Part shown: positions 53,397-63,205 of the stretch, one piece after another
How the letters are laid out: each line of letters opens with the position of its first letter
Position numbering within the stretch: position 1 is the stretch's first letter
Assembly (NCBI GenBank): GCA_041645435.1
Contig: JBAZQB010000001.1
Coordinates: 682,001-746,000 of the forward strand
Reading direction: 5' to 3'
DNA length: 64,000 nt
DNA from: Methanoregula sp.
Lineage (GTDB): Archaea; Halobacteriota; Methanomicrobia; Methanomicrobiales; Methanospirillaceae
The notes under the pieces: model-generated
What the model was told of the DNA's origin: nothing
What the model saw: only the letters and a program-made list of their open reading frames with translations
Database searches by the model: none
Translations under genes and position numbers: made by a program

Positions 53397-53406
53397 TTAT
53401 TTAAAT
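53397..53406 (+). promoter_or_regulatory. TATA box upstream of cdhA
   Basis: TTATTTAAAT lies about 84 bp before the cdhA ATG and predicts a start near 53428-53432. The leader would contain CCCAC (53419-53423) and GTGGG (53445-53449), able to pair only if the start is slightly upstream. A hairpin ACCTG-tctcc-CAGGT lies after the previous gene (53311-53325). Confidence 0.55.
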
Positions 53407-53489
53407 GAAAAAAGAACCCCCACTGCCTACTTCGATAACCTTATGTGGGCTATTCTTCAATGTATGTATGAATTTATCGTGGGTGAATA

Positions 53490-55844
53490 ATGAGCAGGAA
53501 GGGCGTAAATCTCAAGATAAAGGAGCTGAATTCTGATATCGCACATCTCCGCGATATCAGCCTCACGATAGGCGCAATTAATGAGGAGAAATGGGATGAG
53601 CCGATGGGACCTACACCCTTCCCGTCGCTCACCACGCTCCGGAACTGGGATCTGACCCTGCTCAACCGTTACAAGCCATTTTATTTGCCCTTCTGTGATC
53701 TCTGCTGCCTTTGCACATACGGTAAATGCGATCTTACCGGCACCAAGCGCGGAGCCTGCGGTATCTCTATGCCTGCCCAGCAGTCAAGAACGGTCTTGAT
53801 CACTGCCTGTATCGGTGCGGCCACGCATATCGGTCATGCCCGGCATCTTCTCAACCACTTGATCGACAAATATAGCAGCGATTTCCCCATAAATGTCGGG
53901 GACACTGGGGTGGAAGTGGAAGCGCCCGTAACCCGGCTTGTATGCGGCATTAAGCCGGTCACTCTTGGCGACCTTGAACCTGTGCTGGACTATTGCGAAA
54001 ACCAGGTCACCCAGCTGCTCGCGGTCACTCATACCGGGCAGGAAGGAAATAACCTTGACTTTGAATCCAAGGTGCTCCATGCCGGCATGATCGACCAGCT
54101 CGGGATGGAAGTTGCCGATATTGCACAGATTTCAGCGCTTGGTTTCCCGAAAGCTGATCCCGAATCAGGCATGGTGGATCTTGGCTTGGGAACAGTCGAT
54201 ACCAGCAAACCGGTAATTCTTGTCATCGGCCACAATGTCCCGCCATCGACCGAGATAATCGATTATCTCCAGAAAAATGGCCTGGCCTCGGAAGTTGAAG
54301 TCACCGGTATCTGCTGTACCGCGCTCGATATAACCCGGTACTCTGCACGGGCAAAGATCATCGGTCCTATCTCCTGGCAGCTCCGGTATATCCGGAGCGG
54401 CATTCCCGATGTAGTGGTGATCGATGAGCAATGCGTCCGGGCTGATACCCTGCAGGAATCTGCCCATATCCGCGCCCCCCTGATTGCTACCAGTGAAAAG
54501 AACTGTCTTGGTCTTCCTGACCGGACAAATGATCCGGTAGATGAGATTGTGCAGGATTTTGTGACCGGCAGGATGACCGGAGCACTCATTCTCGATCCTG
54601 TCAAAGTCGGTGAAGTTGCGGTAAGGACCTCGGTTGCGATCGCACCCTTACGGAAAAAACATAAGACCCTCCCTCACAGCAAGGATGCATTGATTGCGCT
54701 TGCGAAAAAGTGTACCCAGTGTGTCCTGTGCAGGCGCGCCTGCCCCAATGATCTTCCCCTGCCCGCAGCGATCAAGGCCGCAGCACAAGGTAACCTCTCC
54801 GGCCTTGACGAGATCTACGATGACTGCATTGGCTGCGGGCGATGCGAACCTGCCTGTACGCAGAAGATTCCGGTCCACAGCCTGATTGTTGCTGCGGCTG
54901 AGAAAAAGACCCGGGATGAGACGTATTGCATACGGAGCGGCCGGGGGGCGATCCAGGATGTCGAGATCCGGAAAGTGGGCGGCCCGATTGTCCTTGGAGA
55001 GATCCCGGGAGTAGTCGCGTTTGTTGGGTGTGCCAATTACCCGAAAGGCTCGCGTGAAGTTGCCGAGATGTGCATGGAGTTTGCGAAACGCCGGTATATT
55101 GTCTGTACGTCCGGATGCTCAGCCATGTCTGCGGGAATGTACCGGAACGAGGACGGGAAGACGGCGTACGAACTTTACTCCGGCGCCTTCGAAGCCGGCG
55201 GTATCGTCAACGTCGGCTCCTGTGTATCCAATGCTCATATTGCCGGTGCCGCCATCAAGATTGCAAGCATTTTTGCCAAACGCCCGTTGCGAGGAAACTA
55301 TGAAGAGATTGCCGATTACGTGTACAACCGTGTCGGCGCAGTTGGTGTTGCATGGGGTGCAATGTCGCAGAAAGCAGCAGCGATTGCAGCAGGTTTCTGG
55401 CGTCTTGGTATCCCGGTGGTTGTTGGCCCGCATGGTACCAAGTACCGGCGCATGCTGCTCGGCCGTGCGGATAAGGATGAAGACTGGTATGTCTATGATG
55501 CCCGTACGGGAAAAAAGGTCTATGGGGGACCAGTGCCGGAACACCTCTTCTTTGCCGCAGAGACAAAGGAAGAGGCGATGGTTATTATCGCCAAGCTGAC
55601 AATGCGCCCCAATGATACCAGCAAGGGACGGGCAAACAAACTGGCAAACTATGTCGATCTCCACAAGCGCCTCATCGGGGGAATACCTCCCGATGTCCAC
55701 CAGCTGGTCAGGACGCTTGCCGATGTGCCCCTTACGATGAAAGATGAGATCATCACCCATCTCCACGATAATAACTGGAAGGAACAACCGATTCCGGATC
55801 CCACGCTCCTGGCACGGATGATCCATAAAAAGAGGGAGGGATAA
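53490..55844 (+). CDS. cdhA: CO dehydrogenase/acetyl-CoA synthase alpha subunit
   Basis: CdhA is the CO dehydrogenase subunit that interconverts CO and CO2 at a Ni-Fe-S C-cluster. In this 784-residue protein the N-terminal Cys set CDLCCLCTYGKCDLTGTKRGACG (residues 69-91) carries the B- and D-clusters. Archaeal-type ferredoxin inserts CTQCVLCRRACP and CIGCGRCEPACTQ (about 410-455) add two 4Fe-4S clusters. Further cluster ligands lie in VGCANYP, CTSGCSA and GSCVSNAH. Length fits the methanogen enzyme. cdhB follows after 2 bp. Confidence 0.97.
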   Translation: MSRKGVNLKIKELNSDIAHLRDISLTIGAINEEKWDEPMGPTPFPSLTTLRNWDLTLLNRYKPFYLPFCDLCCLCTYGKCDLTGTKRGACGISMPAQQSRTVLITACIGAATHIGHARHLLNHLIDKYSSDFPINVGDTGVEVEAPVTRLVCGIKPVTLGDLEPVLDYCENQVTQLLAVTHTGQEGNNLDFESKVLHAGMIDQLGMEVADIAQISALGFPKADPESGMVDLGLGTVDTSKPVILVIGHNVPPSTEIIDYLQKNGLASEVEVTGICCTALDITRYSARAKIIGPISWQLRYIRSGIPDVVVIDEQCVRADTLQESAHIRAPLIATSEKNCLGLPDRTNDPVDEIVQDFVTGRMTGALILDPVKVGEVAVRTSVAIAPLRKKHKTLPHSKDALIALAKKCTQCVLCRRACPNDLPLPAAIKAAAQGNLSGLDEIYDDCIGCGRCEPACTQKIPVHSLIVAAAEKKTRDETYCIRSGRGAIQDVEIRKVGGPIVLGEIPGVVAFVGCANYPKGSREVAEMCMEFAKRRYIVCTSGCSAMSAGMYRNEDGKTAYELYSGAFEAGGIVNVGSCVSNAHIAGAAIKIASIFAKRPLRGNYEEIADYVYNRVGAVGVAWGAMSQKAAAIAAGFWRLGIPVVVGPHGTKYRRMLLGRADKDEDWYVYDARTGKKVYGGPVPEHLFFAAETKEEAMVIIAKLTMRPNDTSKGRANKLANYVDLHKRLIGGIPPDVHQLVRTLADVPLTMKDEIITHLHDNNWKEQPIPDPTLLARMIHKKREG

Positions 55845-55846
55845 TC

Positions 55847-56386
55847 ATGCCGATGACTGACTCATGGCAGACCGCCGAGATCCCCGGGCCGAAAAAAGCC
55901 TCCCTGATCATCAAGCCGGATATCGCCGATGCAATGATCCGGAGGGCCAAGCGCCCTATCATGATCGTGGGTCATGGCATTCTCGAATACGATGTTGAAG
56001 GCAGGAAACTGATTGACTGCCTTATCGAACTTTCCAAGCGGGGGAAAATTCCGGTCGTTGTCACGGCAAGCACGAACCGTGAATTTCTCAACCGCAGTTT
56101 TTCTCCCGCAGCCCTGATGCCGGCAGTTGATATTGCCAACCGTCTCACCGACCCCCATTGGAAAGGTCTTGATGGGAAGGAATCATACGATCTGGCAATT
56201 TTTGTTGGTCTCCCGTATTACATGGAATGGACCATTCTTTCCGGCCTCAAGCATTTTGCCCCCCAGGTAAAGACCATGACTCTCGACTGCGTGTACCAGC
56301 CCAATGCCAGCTGGTCATTCCCGAACAGCACGATCAAGGACTGGGCAGCAAATCTCACATCCATTGTCGAAAACCTGGGGGACTGA
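55847..56386 (+). CDS. cdhB: CO dehydrogenase/acetyl-CoA synthase epsilon subunit
   Basis: The 179-residue CdhB is the small subunit tightly bound to CdhA in the alpha2epsilon2 complex. It has a Rossmann-like fold (MIRRAKRPIMIVGHGILEYDVEGRKLID) and lacks Cys cluster motifs, as expected. It is thought to bind FAD and help electron flow. The next gene begins 8 bp after its stop. Confidence 0.93.
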   Translation: MPMTDSWQTAEIPGPKKASLIIKPDIADAMIRRAKRPIMIVGHGILEYDVEGRKLIDCLIELSKRGKIPVVVTASTNREFLNRSFSPAALMPAVDIANRLTDPHWKGLDGKESYDLAIFVGLPYYMEWTILSGLKHFAPQVKTMTLDCVYQPNASWSFPNSTIKDWAANLTSIVENLGD

Positions 56387-56393
56387 AACGGCC

Positions 56394-57794
56394 ATGTTCG
56401 ATAATATTCCCGTAGAAGTCGGCCTTGTCCATGAAGGAGAGCGTGTCCGCAAGAACGACATGCAGGTTGAACTGGGAGGACCCAATGAGCCGGAAAAATT
56501 CGAGATTGTCCGGGTCCGGCCCATTGACCAGGTGACTGATGGTGAGATCCGGATAATCGGCCCGGATCTCAACGTAATGGAACCGGGTTTGCATTACCCG
56601 ATTGGCATCCTTGTCGAAGTTGCCGGAGCACGCATTGAAACAGATCTTGAAGGTGTTGTCGAACGACGGATTCATGAATACTCGAACTATATCGAGGGGT
56701 TCATGCACCTCAACCAGCGGTATGATATCTGGATCCGTCTCTCAAAAAAGGCCTTTGCCAAAGGACTGAACTCATTTACATTTATCGGAAAAGTCATGCA
56801 CGAGCTGTTCCGGAATGAACTGCCCATCCTGGAAAAGGTCCAGATCACTTTTATCACCGACAAGGAAAAAATCCATCCGCTCTATTCAGAAGCGCTTGCA
56901 ACCTATGAAGCCCGGGATGCACGGGCACGCGGGCTCTCGGATGATGATGTGGATACATTTTACGGGTGTGCACTCTGCCAGTCCTTTGCCCCCACTCATG
57001 TCTGTGTTATCACCCCGCAGCGTTATGCCAACTGCGGCGCAATCAGCTGGTTTGATGGCAGGGCAGCTGCCGGAGTCGATCCAAAAGGTCCGATCTATGC
57101 AATCGAGAAAGGCGAGTGCCTTGACCGCGAAAATGGTGAGTATACCGGGGTAAATGAGAGTGCAAAAAAGCGGTCCATGGGTGAAGTGAGCAGGGTATAC
57201 CTCTACTCAGCTTTCGGGTATCCTCATACTTCCTGTGGTTGTTTTGAAGGCATTGCATTTTACATTCCCGAAGTGGACGGATTCGGGATTGTCCACCGCG
57301 GGTTCCGGCAGGTAACCGTAAACGGCCTTGCCTTCTCAACCATGGCAGATTCAACTGCCGGCGGGCGACAGGTCGAAGGTTTCCATGGTATCTCGATCGA
57401 ATACATGAGATCCTCAAAATTCATGCATGCGGATGGCGGTTACAACCGTGTTGTCTGGATGCCATCAGAGATCAAGGAACGGTTGCAGGCATTCATTCCG
57501 GCAGAGGTCTACGATGCCATTGCAACGGAAAAGGATGCCGGATCGGTTGCTGATCTCAAGACCTTTTTAGAAGACCACCACCACCCGGTGATCCAGCGCT
57601 GGGTTACTGAAAAAGAAACCACAACGGGATCCTCAGAAACCCCCATGGTCTTTTCAGCGGGGGATATTCCTGTCACCATGGGCGGATTCCGGGTCATCCT
57701 GAAAAACGCAAAAATAACGGCAGAAAAAGTGATCATCCTGCCAGTCAAACCGCCAGCACACAGAGGAGGTGAACCAGGTGGTGCAAAAAAATAA
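56394..57794 (+). CDS. cdhC: Acetyl-CoA synthase beta subunit
   Basis: CdhC assembles or cleaves acetyl-CoA at the A-cluster, a 4Fe-4S cubane bridged to two nickels. A-cluster Cys residues are visible in FYGCALCQSFAPTHVCV and YANCG (about residues 190-215), and the Cys-Gly-Cys loop HTSCGCFEG near residue 280 holds the distal nickel. The frame extends upstream to 56304, but the ATG at 56394 gives the family N-terminus (FDNIPVEVGLVHEGERV) and 466 residues. Confidence 0.96.
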   Translation: MFDNIPVEVGLVHEGERVRKNDMQVELGGPNEPEKFEIVRVRPIDQVTDGEIRIIGPDLNVMEPGLHYPIGILVEVAGARIETDLEGVVERRIHEYSNYIEGFMHLNQRYDIWIRLSKKAFAKGLNSFTFIGKVMHELFRNELPILEKVQITFITDKEKIHPLYSEALATYEARDARARGLSDDDVDTFYGCALCQSFAPTHVCVITPQRYANCGAISWFDGRAAAGVDPKGPIYAIEKGECLDRENGEYTGVNESAKKRSMGEVSRVYLYSAFGYPHTSCGCFEGIAFYIPEVDGFGIVHRGFRQVTVNGLAFSTMADSTAGGRQVEGFHGISIEYMRSSKFMHADGGYNRVVWMPSEIKERLQAFIPAEVYDAIATEKDAGSVADLKTFLEDHHHPVIQRWVTEKETTTGSSETPMVFSAGDIPVTMGGFRVILKNAKITAEKVIILPVKPPAHRGGEPGGAKK

Positions 57795-59016
57795 TAACGG
57801 TACCATAAACAGCGAACAGTTACTCTCGTTGGCTCCCCAGCTCCTCGAGCTGCTGAAAGGTGTACAACAGGTTGAACTCCAGAATGTAACACTGGAGATC
57901 GGCGATCTCGAGTTTTTCATCCCCTCATCAGGATTTGCTTCCCTGCTCACCCAGTCCCAGGCCAATCCCGTGCTCATGCAAAAACCAACGGAACTGATCC
58001 GGGAATCGTATGTACCCCACACTACAGAATTCCCGGGAAAGATACGGGAAGTAACTCTCGGAGCAACAAAATCACAGGGTGGCAGCCGGAACAAAACTAT
58101 CACCATTGGCGGTGCAACAACACCCGCATATTCGGATAGGTTACACCCACCAGTTCACGCACCAGTCATCTCGCTGGATGTCTTTGATATGACAGTCTCC
58201 CTGCCAACAGTCCTTCGCGAGAATGTGAAAGAGGTGATGGAGGATCCTGCCGAATGGGCGCGGATGAATGTCAAAAAGTTCGGGGCGGACATGATCACCA
58301 TCCACCTGATGAGCACCGATCCCCTCTTCAAGGATACCAGTGTACGTCAGGCAGTAAAAACCGTTGAGGATGTGCTGCAGGCCGTAGATGTCCCGTTAAT
58401 CATTGGCGGCTGTGGCGATCCGAAGAAAGATGCTGCCGTCTTTACGGCCGTAGCCGAGATGGCTCATGGCGAGCGCCTGTTGCTGAATTCCGTCACGCTT
58501 GACATGTCCGAAGCCAGGACCCTTGAGAGCGTTGCCACCGCAGCCCGCGATCATGGCCATGTGCTGCTTGCATTTACCGGTCTTGAACTGAATAATGCCA
58601 AGGAACTGAACCGCCGGCTGTACGAGTTTATTCCCCCTGAGCAGATCGTCATGGACCTGACCACCGTTGCGCTGGGATACGGGCTGGAGTACTCGTTCAC
58701 TATCCACGAACGCGCCCGGTATGCAGCCCTCATGGGGGATTCGGAGCTGGCACACCCGGTGATATCGGCAGCCACCAATGCATGGGCTGCCCGGGAAGCC
58801 TGGATGAAGATGCCCCCGGAATACGGGCCGCGTGAACTGAGGGGCCCGATCTGGGAGACGGTCAATGCCCTCACCCTGCTCCTTGCCGGTGTAGACCTTT
58901 TCCTTATGATGCACCCGGCAGCAGTCCTGACGCTCAAAGACGTGATCCACCGCCTCGAGACAATGGAAAATCCTCCGGTTGAACCGATCCATGACTGGGT
59001 GAGCGTGAGAATATGA
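57778..59016 (+). CDS. cdhD: Corrinoid iron-sulfur protein delta subunit
   Basis: CdhD forms the corrinoid protein with CdhE and carries methyl groups between tetrahydrosarcinapterin and the A-cluster. The 412-residue TIM-barrel protein has ALDVFDMTVSLP, WARMNVKKFGADMITIHLMSTDP and VPLIIGGCGDPKKDAAVF. No Cys cluster is expected. No ATG exists; GTG at 57778 or 57781 follows GGAGGTGA at 5-8 bp. The start lies inside the cdhC end (17-bp overlap). Confidence 0.93.
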   Translation: MVQKNNNGTINSEQLLSLAPQLLELLKGVQQVELQNVTLEIGDLEFFIPSSGFASLLTQSQANPVLMQKPTELIRESYVPHTTEFPGKIREVTLGATKSQGGSRNKTITIGGATTPAYSDRLHPPVHAPVISLDVFDMTVSLPTVLRENVKEVMEDPAEWARMNVKKFGADMITIHLMSTDPLFKDTSVRQAVKTVEDVLQAVDVPLIIGGCGDPKKDAAVFTAVAEMAHGERLLLNSVTLDMSEARTLESVATAARDHGHVLLAFTGLELNNAKELNRRLYEFIPPEQIVMDLTTVALGYGLEYSFTIHERARYAALMGDSELAHPVISAATNAWAAREAWMKMPPEYGPRELRGPIWETVNALTLLLAGVDLFLMMHPAAVLTLKDVIHRLETMENPPVEPIHDWVSVRI

Positions 59017-60458
59017 GCGGTTCAGGCACATTGCCGGTAAAAAAGGCAAAAAAAAGTATTCGCGAGATCAGCCCGATCGATGTCTATTCCCTGCTTCCCC
59101 GGACGAACTGCAAGGAATGTGGTGAATCCAACTGCATGGCATTTGCCACGCGGGTAGTCAACGGCGAATTAATGATCTCTGCCTGCCCTCCCCTCCATAC
59201 AATCGAGTTCGGTAAGGAGCACGAATCACTATCGGCACTCATGGCCCCCCTGGTACGCCAGGTGACCATTGGTACTGGTGAATCAGCTATCAATATCGGG
59301 GGGAAATATGTACTCCAGCGGCATGAGTTCACCTACCACAACCCAACCCCAATAGCCATTGATGTCAATGATCTCATGACAGATGACGAACTGGAAACCC
59401 GTGTCCGGCAGATCAGCGGTTTTTCCTACAATTATATTGGAAGAACCTTAAAACTCAATGCGGTTGCCATCCGCTCCTGTTCCGGTGATCCCGCAGCGTT
59501 TAAGGCAACGGTGAAACGTGTAGCAGACACAACCGACCTGCCCCTCATTCTCTGCGTTCTTGATCCTGTCGTAATGGAAGCCGGTCTATCGGTAATTAAA
59601 GAACGGTGCCCGCTTATCTATGCTGCAACCGAGAAGAACTGGAAAGCGATGGCCGATCTTGCCCTTGCTTATCACGCGCCGCTCGCCGTCTTTGCCCCCC
59701 AGGATCTTCCGCTGCTCCGTTCTCTGGTCAGAACCCTGCTTGCCTATGGCATCTCCGATCTTGTACTAGATCCGGGCACGATCTCCGAAGAAGGGTTGGC
59801 CCAGACTATCAGTAACTTTACGGCTATCCGGACACAGGCATGCAGGAATTTCGATGAACTGTTCGGTTTTCCGCTCCTTGGCGTCCCGCTCACGGTCTGG
59901 ACCAGCGGGGAGTTATCCGAAGATGTCTTAAAGTGGAGAGAAGCCATGACGGCATCGATGCTCCTGACCCGGTATTCAGACCTGCTCATCATGCACAGCC
60001 TCGATGGCTGGGTGCTGCTCCCGCAGCTGATCTGGCGGTTCAATATTTACTCGGATCCCCGGAAACCGGTATCCGTAGAAGCCGGGGTAAAATCATTTGG
60101 CAGGCCTGATCGCGACTCCCCGGTCCTTATTACCACAAATTATGCCCTTACCTATTTCACGGTGGAATCCGATATCAAGGCCGCAAACCTTGATTGTTAC
60201 CTCATCGTAACAGACACCGGCGGCCTGAGCGTGGAAAGTGCCGTTGCCGGACGGTATTTTACCGCAGATGCAATCGCATCGTCGTTAAAAGAATATGGTG
60301 TTGCTGACCTGGTAAATCACAAGACGCTCATCATCCCCGGATTATCTGCCCGCATCAGCGGGGAAACGGAAGAGTCAACGGGCTGGAAAATCCTTGTCGG
60401 ACCCAAGGACTCTTCAGGTATCGCGTTGTATATCCGCGAACGCTGGCATAAGGAGTAA
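59013..60458 (+). CDS. cdhE: Corrinoid iron-sulfur protein gamma subunit
   Basis: CdhE binds the corrinoid and a low-potential 4Fe-4S cluster. Its 481 residues begin with the cluster domain CKECGESNCMAFATRVVNGELMISACPPL (near residue 29). A TIM barrel lies in the middle, and the C-terminal corrinoid-binding Rossmann domain starts at about residue 340. The start overlaps the cdhD stop by 4 bp. It is last of the five CODH/ACS subunits in the operon. Confidence 0.95.
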   Translation: MSGSGTLPVKKAKKSIREISPIDVYSLLPRTNCKECGESNCMAFATRVVNGELMISACPPLHTIEFGKEHESLSALMAPLVRQVTIGTGESAINIGGKYVLQRHEFTYHNPTPIAIDVNDLMTDDELETRVRQISGFSYNYIGRTLKLNAVAIRSCSGDPAAFKATVKRVADTTDLPLILCVLDPVVMEAGLSVIKERCPLIYAATEKNWKAMADLALAYHAPLAVFAPQDLPLLRSLVRTLLAYGISDLVLDPGTISEEGLAQTISNFTAIRTQACRNFDELFGFPLLGVPLTVWTSGELSEDVLKWREAMTASMLLTRYSDLLIMHSLDGWVLLPQLIWRFNIYSDPRKPVSVEAGVKSFGRPDRDSPVLITTNYALTYFTVESDIKAANLDCYLIVTDTGGLSVESAVAGRYFTADAIASSLKEYGVADLVNHKTLIIPGLSARISGETEESTGWKILVGPKDSSGIALYIRERWHKE

Positions 60459-60552
60459 TGAATTGTACGGCACGAACAAAAAAAATCCCGGTCCGCACGC
60501 ATGATCCACCCTGCACCCCCATTTTTTCCCCGTCTTTTCTCCGAGGCTCTTC

Positions 60553-62382
60553 ATGGCTGATCTTGTTACGGTCTCATTCTCTCCGGTAAACAAACAGGTT
60601 TCTGTACCAAAGGGTACAACCGTACTTGACGCAATCCGGAAAGCCGCGATTCTGTTTGAATGCATCTGTGGCGGAAACGGGGAATGCAATAAGTGCAAAG
60701 TTATCTATGTAAAGGGCTTAAGCGATTTCGGCTCACTGATGAGCCTTTACGGACTTACCCCCGAAGAAATCAGGAACAATTATTCCCGGGCCTGCCACAC
60801 GCATGTCTTGGGAGACTGCGAGTTTATCATCCCTGTGGAAAGCAGGATTTTTGCTCCCCGTATCCTCATGAACAACGTGAGCGACAATCCCGAAATTTCT
60901 CCATTGGTAGCAAAATACCGGTTATTGCAGGCAAAAGATGCGGGTTACTCCGCCTCATCCCGCTCCCTGCGCCTCGATGGGTATACAGGAGCCCGCCCGC
61001 ACATGACAAAAGAGCAGCACGAACACCTGCTCAATGCGAAAGGACCGGTTACTGTTACCATCACCCGCATTCACCAATATCCGGAAGTGATCGCAATTGA
61101 AGCCGGGGATACCCGTGAACAGAATTACGGTCTTGCCCTTGACCTCGGGACTACCACGAGTGTGGGTATGCTGGTGAACCTTTCTGATGGCCGTATTCGT
61201 GCAAAGGCCTCTTCCCTCAACCGGCAGATCACGCTGGGTGAGGAACTCCTGACCCGTATCCATGCTGCAAAAGAACCTGAAGGCAGGGCAACGCTCCAGC
61301 GCCTTGCGGTGGAAAGCATCAATGATGTTATCGACCAGCTGATAACCTCTGCTTTCGTGGACCCGTCCTTTATCAACGATGTCTGTATCAGCGGAAATAC
61401 GGTGATGGAATACCTTCTTGTCGGAAAGGACTGCCATGATCTGGAACTTGCCAATATCACGGTCTCCCGGAAACCGATCCTGATCCATGCCCGGCAGCTC
61501 GGGATCGGGGTAAACCCTGAAGCATATGTATACTGCCTGCCCAATGTCAGTCGTTTTGTCGGAGGGGATGCAGTAGGAGACGTGTTGGCTTCGGGCATGC
61601 ATGCCTCAAAAGATCTCTCCCTTCTCATCGATCTTGGCACTAATGGCGAAGTGATCCTGGGAAATTCAGACTGGCTGGCCTCAGTTTCCTGCGCATCCGG
61701 CCCTGCCTTTGAAGGTGCCGGGATCAGCTCCGGTATGCGGGCAATGCTCGGGGCTATCGAATCGGTTACTATAGATCCCGAAACCTTCAATGTATCCTGG
61801 ACAACGATAGGAAATGCTCCTCCCCGGGGTATCTGCGGTTCCGGTATCATTGATGCTGCCGCCACCATGACACGCGCAGGAATTCTTGACTTTACTGGAA
61901 AGATCGTTGTCGGGAAACCCGGTGTGCGGATCGGTCCGGGGGGTCCTGAATATGTACTGGTTACCAAAGACAAGACTGCCACCGGCAGGGATATTGTGAT
62001 CACCATGCAGGATATGGCATACCTGATGGACTCGAAAGCAGCAGTACTTGGTTCGATTGGTGTGCTGCTGAAAAAGTACCGCATTGTAGTCAGCGATATA
62101 AAAAACGTCTATCTCGCCGGGGCATTCGGGGCCTTTGCTGACATAAAAAATGTTGTCTGTTTCGGCATTATACCGGATTTTTATAACGCTTCATTCCATG
62201 GAATCGGTAACGGTTCGCTGAGTGGTGCTTATGCAACGCTTATGTCTGATAAGAAACGGTCCACTGCGCAGGAAGTAGCAGACAAAATGGTCTATGTTGA
62301 TCTCCTTACCGATGCAGATTTCATAGAAGAATATTCATCGGCAATTTATATTCCCGGAAAAAAGGAATATTTCTCCCGTTAA
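60553..62382 (+). CDS. RACo-like reductive activator of corrinoid protein
   Basis: The 609-residue protein has an N-terminal 2Fe-2S ferredoxin domain (Cys in ECICGGNGECNKCKV near residue 36 and the fourth in SRACHTHV near residue 79), a linker and a C-terminal actin-like ASKHA ATPase of DUF4445. That domain is marked by YGLALDLGTTTSVGMLV near residue 196, CISGNTVMEYLL and LIDLGTNGEV. In acetogens RACo reduces inactive Co(II) corrinoid iron-sulfur protein using ATP. Position 94 bp after cdhE supports reactivation of CdhDE here. Confidence 0.9.
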   Translation: MADLVTVSFSPVNKQVSVPKGTTVLDAIRKAAILFECICGGNGECNKCKVIYVKGLSDFGSLMSLYGLTPEEIRNNYSRACHTHVLGDCEFIIPVESRIFAPRILMNNVSDNPEISPLVAKYRLLQAKDAGYSASSRSLRLDGYTGARPHMTKEQHEHLLNAKGPVTVTITRIHQYPEVIAIEAGDTREQNYGLALDLGTTTSVGMLVNLSDGRIRAKASSLNRQITLGEELLTRIHAAKEPEGRATLQRLAVESINDVIDQLITSAFVDPSFINDVCISGNTVMEYLLVGKDCHDLELANITVSRKPILIHARQLGIGVNPEAYVYCLPNVSRFVGGDAVGDVLASGMHASKDLSLLIDLGTNGEVILGNSDWLASVSCASGPAFEGAGISSGMRAMLGAIESVTIDPETFNVSWTTIGNAPPRGICGSGIIDAAATMTRAGILDFTGKIVVGKPGVRIGPGGPEYVLVTKDKTATGRDIVITMQDMAYLMDSKAAVLGSIGVLLKKYRIVVSDIKNVYLAGAFGAFADIKNVVCFGIIPDFYNASFHGIGNGSLSGAYATLMSDKKRSTAQEVADKMVYVDLLTDADFIEEYSSAIYIPGKKEYFSR

Positions 62383-62474
62383 CCAATAACCAGGAGAACC
62401 GGACCGGTTCCGCTTCATATACAGATAACCGTCTTTTAATTTTGCCGGCACATGTATATGTGAATGGGGAGATC

Positions 62475-63095
62475 GTGAGAAAAGATTCCGAGGCATGGGA
62501 CAAGGAATACATGCAACGGGGAGCGCTCTGGAGTGGCACCGTACATCATCTGCCGATCTTACCGCCGGGTTCACGGGTACTTGAACTTGGTTGTGGCAAT
62601 GGCAAGACCCTGTCCTGCATGATCCAGCATTACTGGTATATGACGGCAATCGATTTTTCTCCTTGTGCAGTCAGGATGTGCAAACCCATTACCGATACGG
62701 TGCCCAACAGCCATACCTGTGTAGCCGACGCCCGCTGGTTGCCTTTTGCCTCAGAAAGGTTTGAGGGGGTGATCGCCACTCACGTTTTGTCCCATTTGCA
62801 GAGCGGTGATCGTTCACATGCAGCGGTTGAAGCAGCACGGATGCTGAAAAAGGGAGGCACCTTATACTTCTCCGGATTTTCTGTAGAAGATTTTCGATCA
62901 ACAAAGGGATGTGTTGTGGAACCGGGAACAATCCGGAATGGTAAGGGCGTCTGTACGCATTTTTTTACCGAATCCGAAGTGCAGGATCTGTTCTGTACCT
63001 TAACCCCGCAGACCATAACCACAAAACGGTGGTCTCTGCGGGTTCGCGGGCAGGATTTCCCCCGTGCAGAGGTCCAGGCAACGTTTATAAAATAG
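62475..63095 (+). CDS. Class I SAM-dependent methyltransferase
   Basis: The enzyme has the SAM-binding loop VLELGCGNGKTLSCMI near residue 40, followed by MTAIDFSPCAVRMC and GVIATHVLSHLQSGDRSHAAVEAARMLKKGGTLYF. About 206 residues make it a small metabolite- or protein-methyltransferase. The substrate is unknown. The frame is open to TTG 62442. GTG 62475 with GGGGAG just before it is my preferred start; GTG 62460 is the alternative. It has no clear operon partner. Confidence 0.85.
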   Translation: MRKDSEAWDKEYMQRGALWSGTVHHLPILPPGSRVLELGCGNGKTLSCMIQHYWYMTAIDFSPCAVRMCKPITDTVPNSHTCVADARWLPFASERFEGVIATHVLSHLQSGDRSHAAVEAARMLKKGGTLYFSGFSVEDFRSTKGCVVEPGTIRNGKGVCTHFFTESEVQDLFCTLTPQTITTKRWSLRVRGQDFPRAEVQATFIK

Positions 63096-63163
63096 TTTCA
63101 GGTTTTTTCCCTTTGCTCATTAAATGTTCCCTTATGACGTATCGTATCTCTATTTTAGAAACG

Positions 63164-63169
63164 TTTATA
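63164..63169 (+). promoter_or_regulatory. TATA box upstream of PEGA gene
   Basis: TTTATA, within GTTTATACT, lies 37-42 bp before the ATG at 63206 and predicts a short leader. Confidence 0.55.
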
Positions 63170-63205
63170 CTGAAAAAAACCATTATTCCTAGACGGAGCA
63201 TTTCA

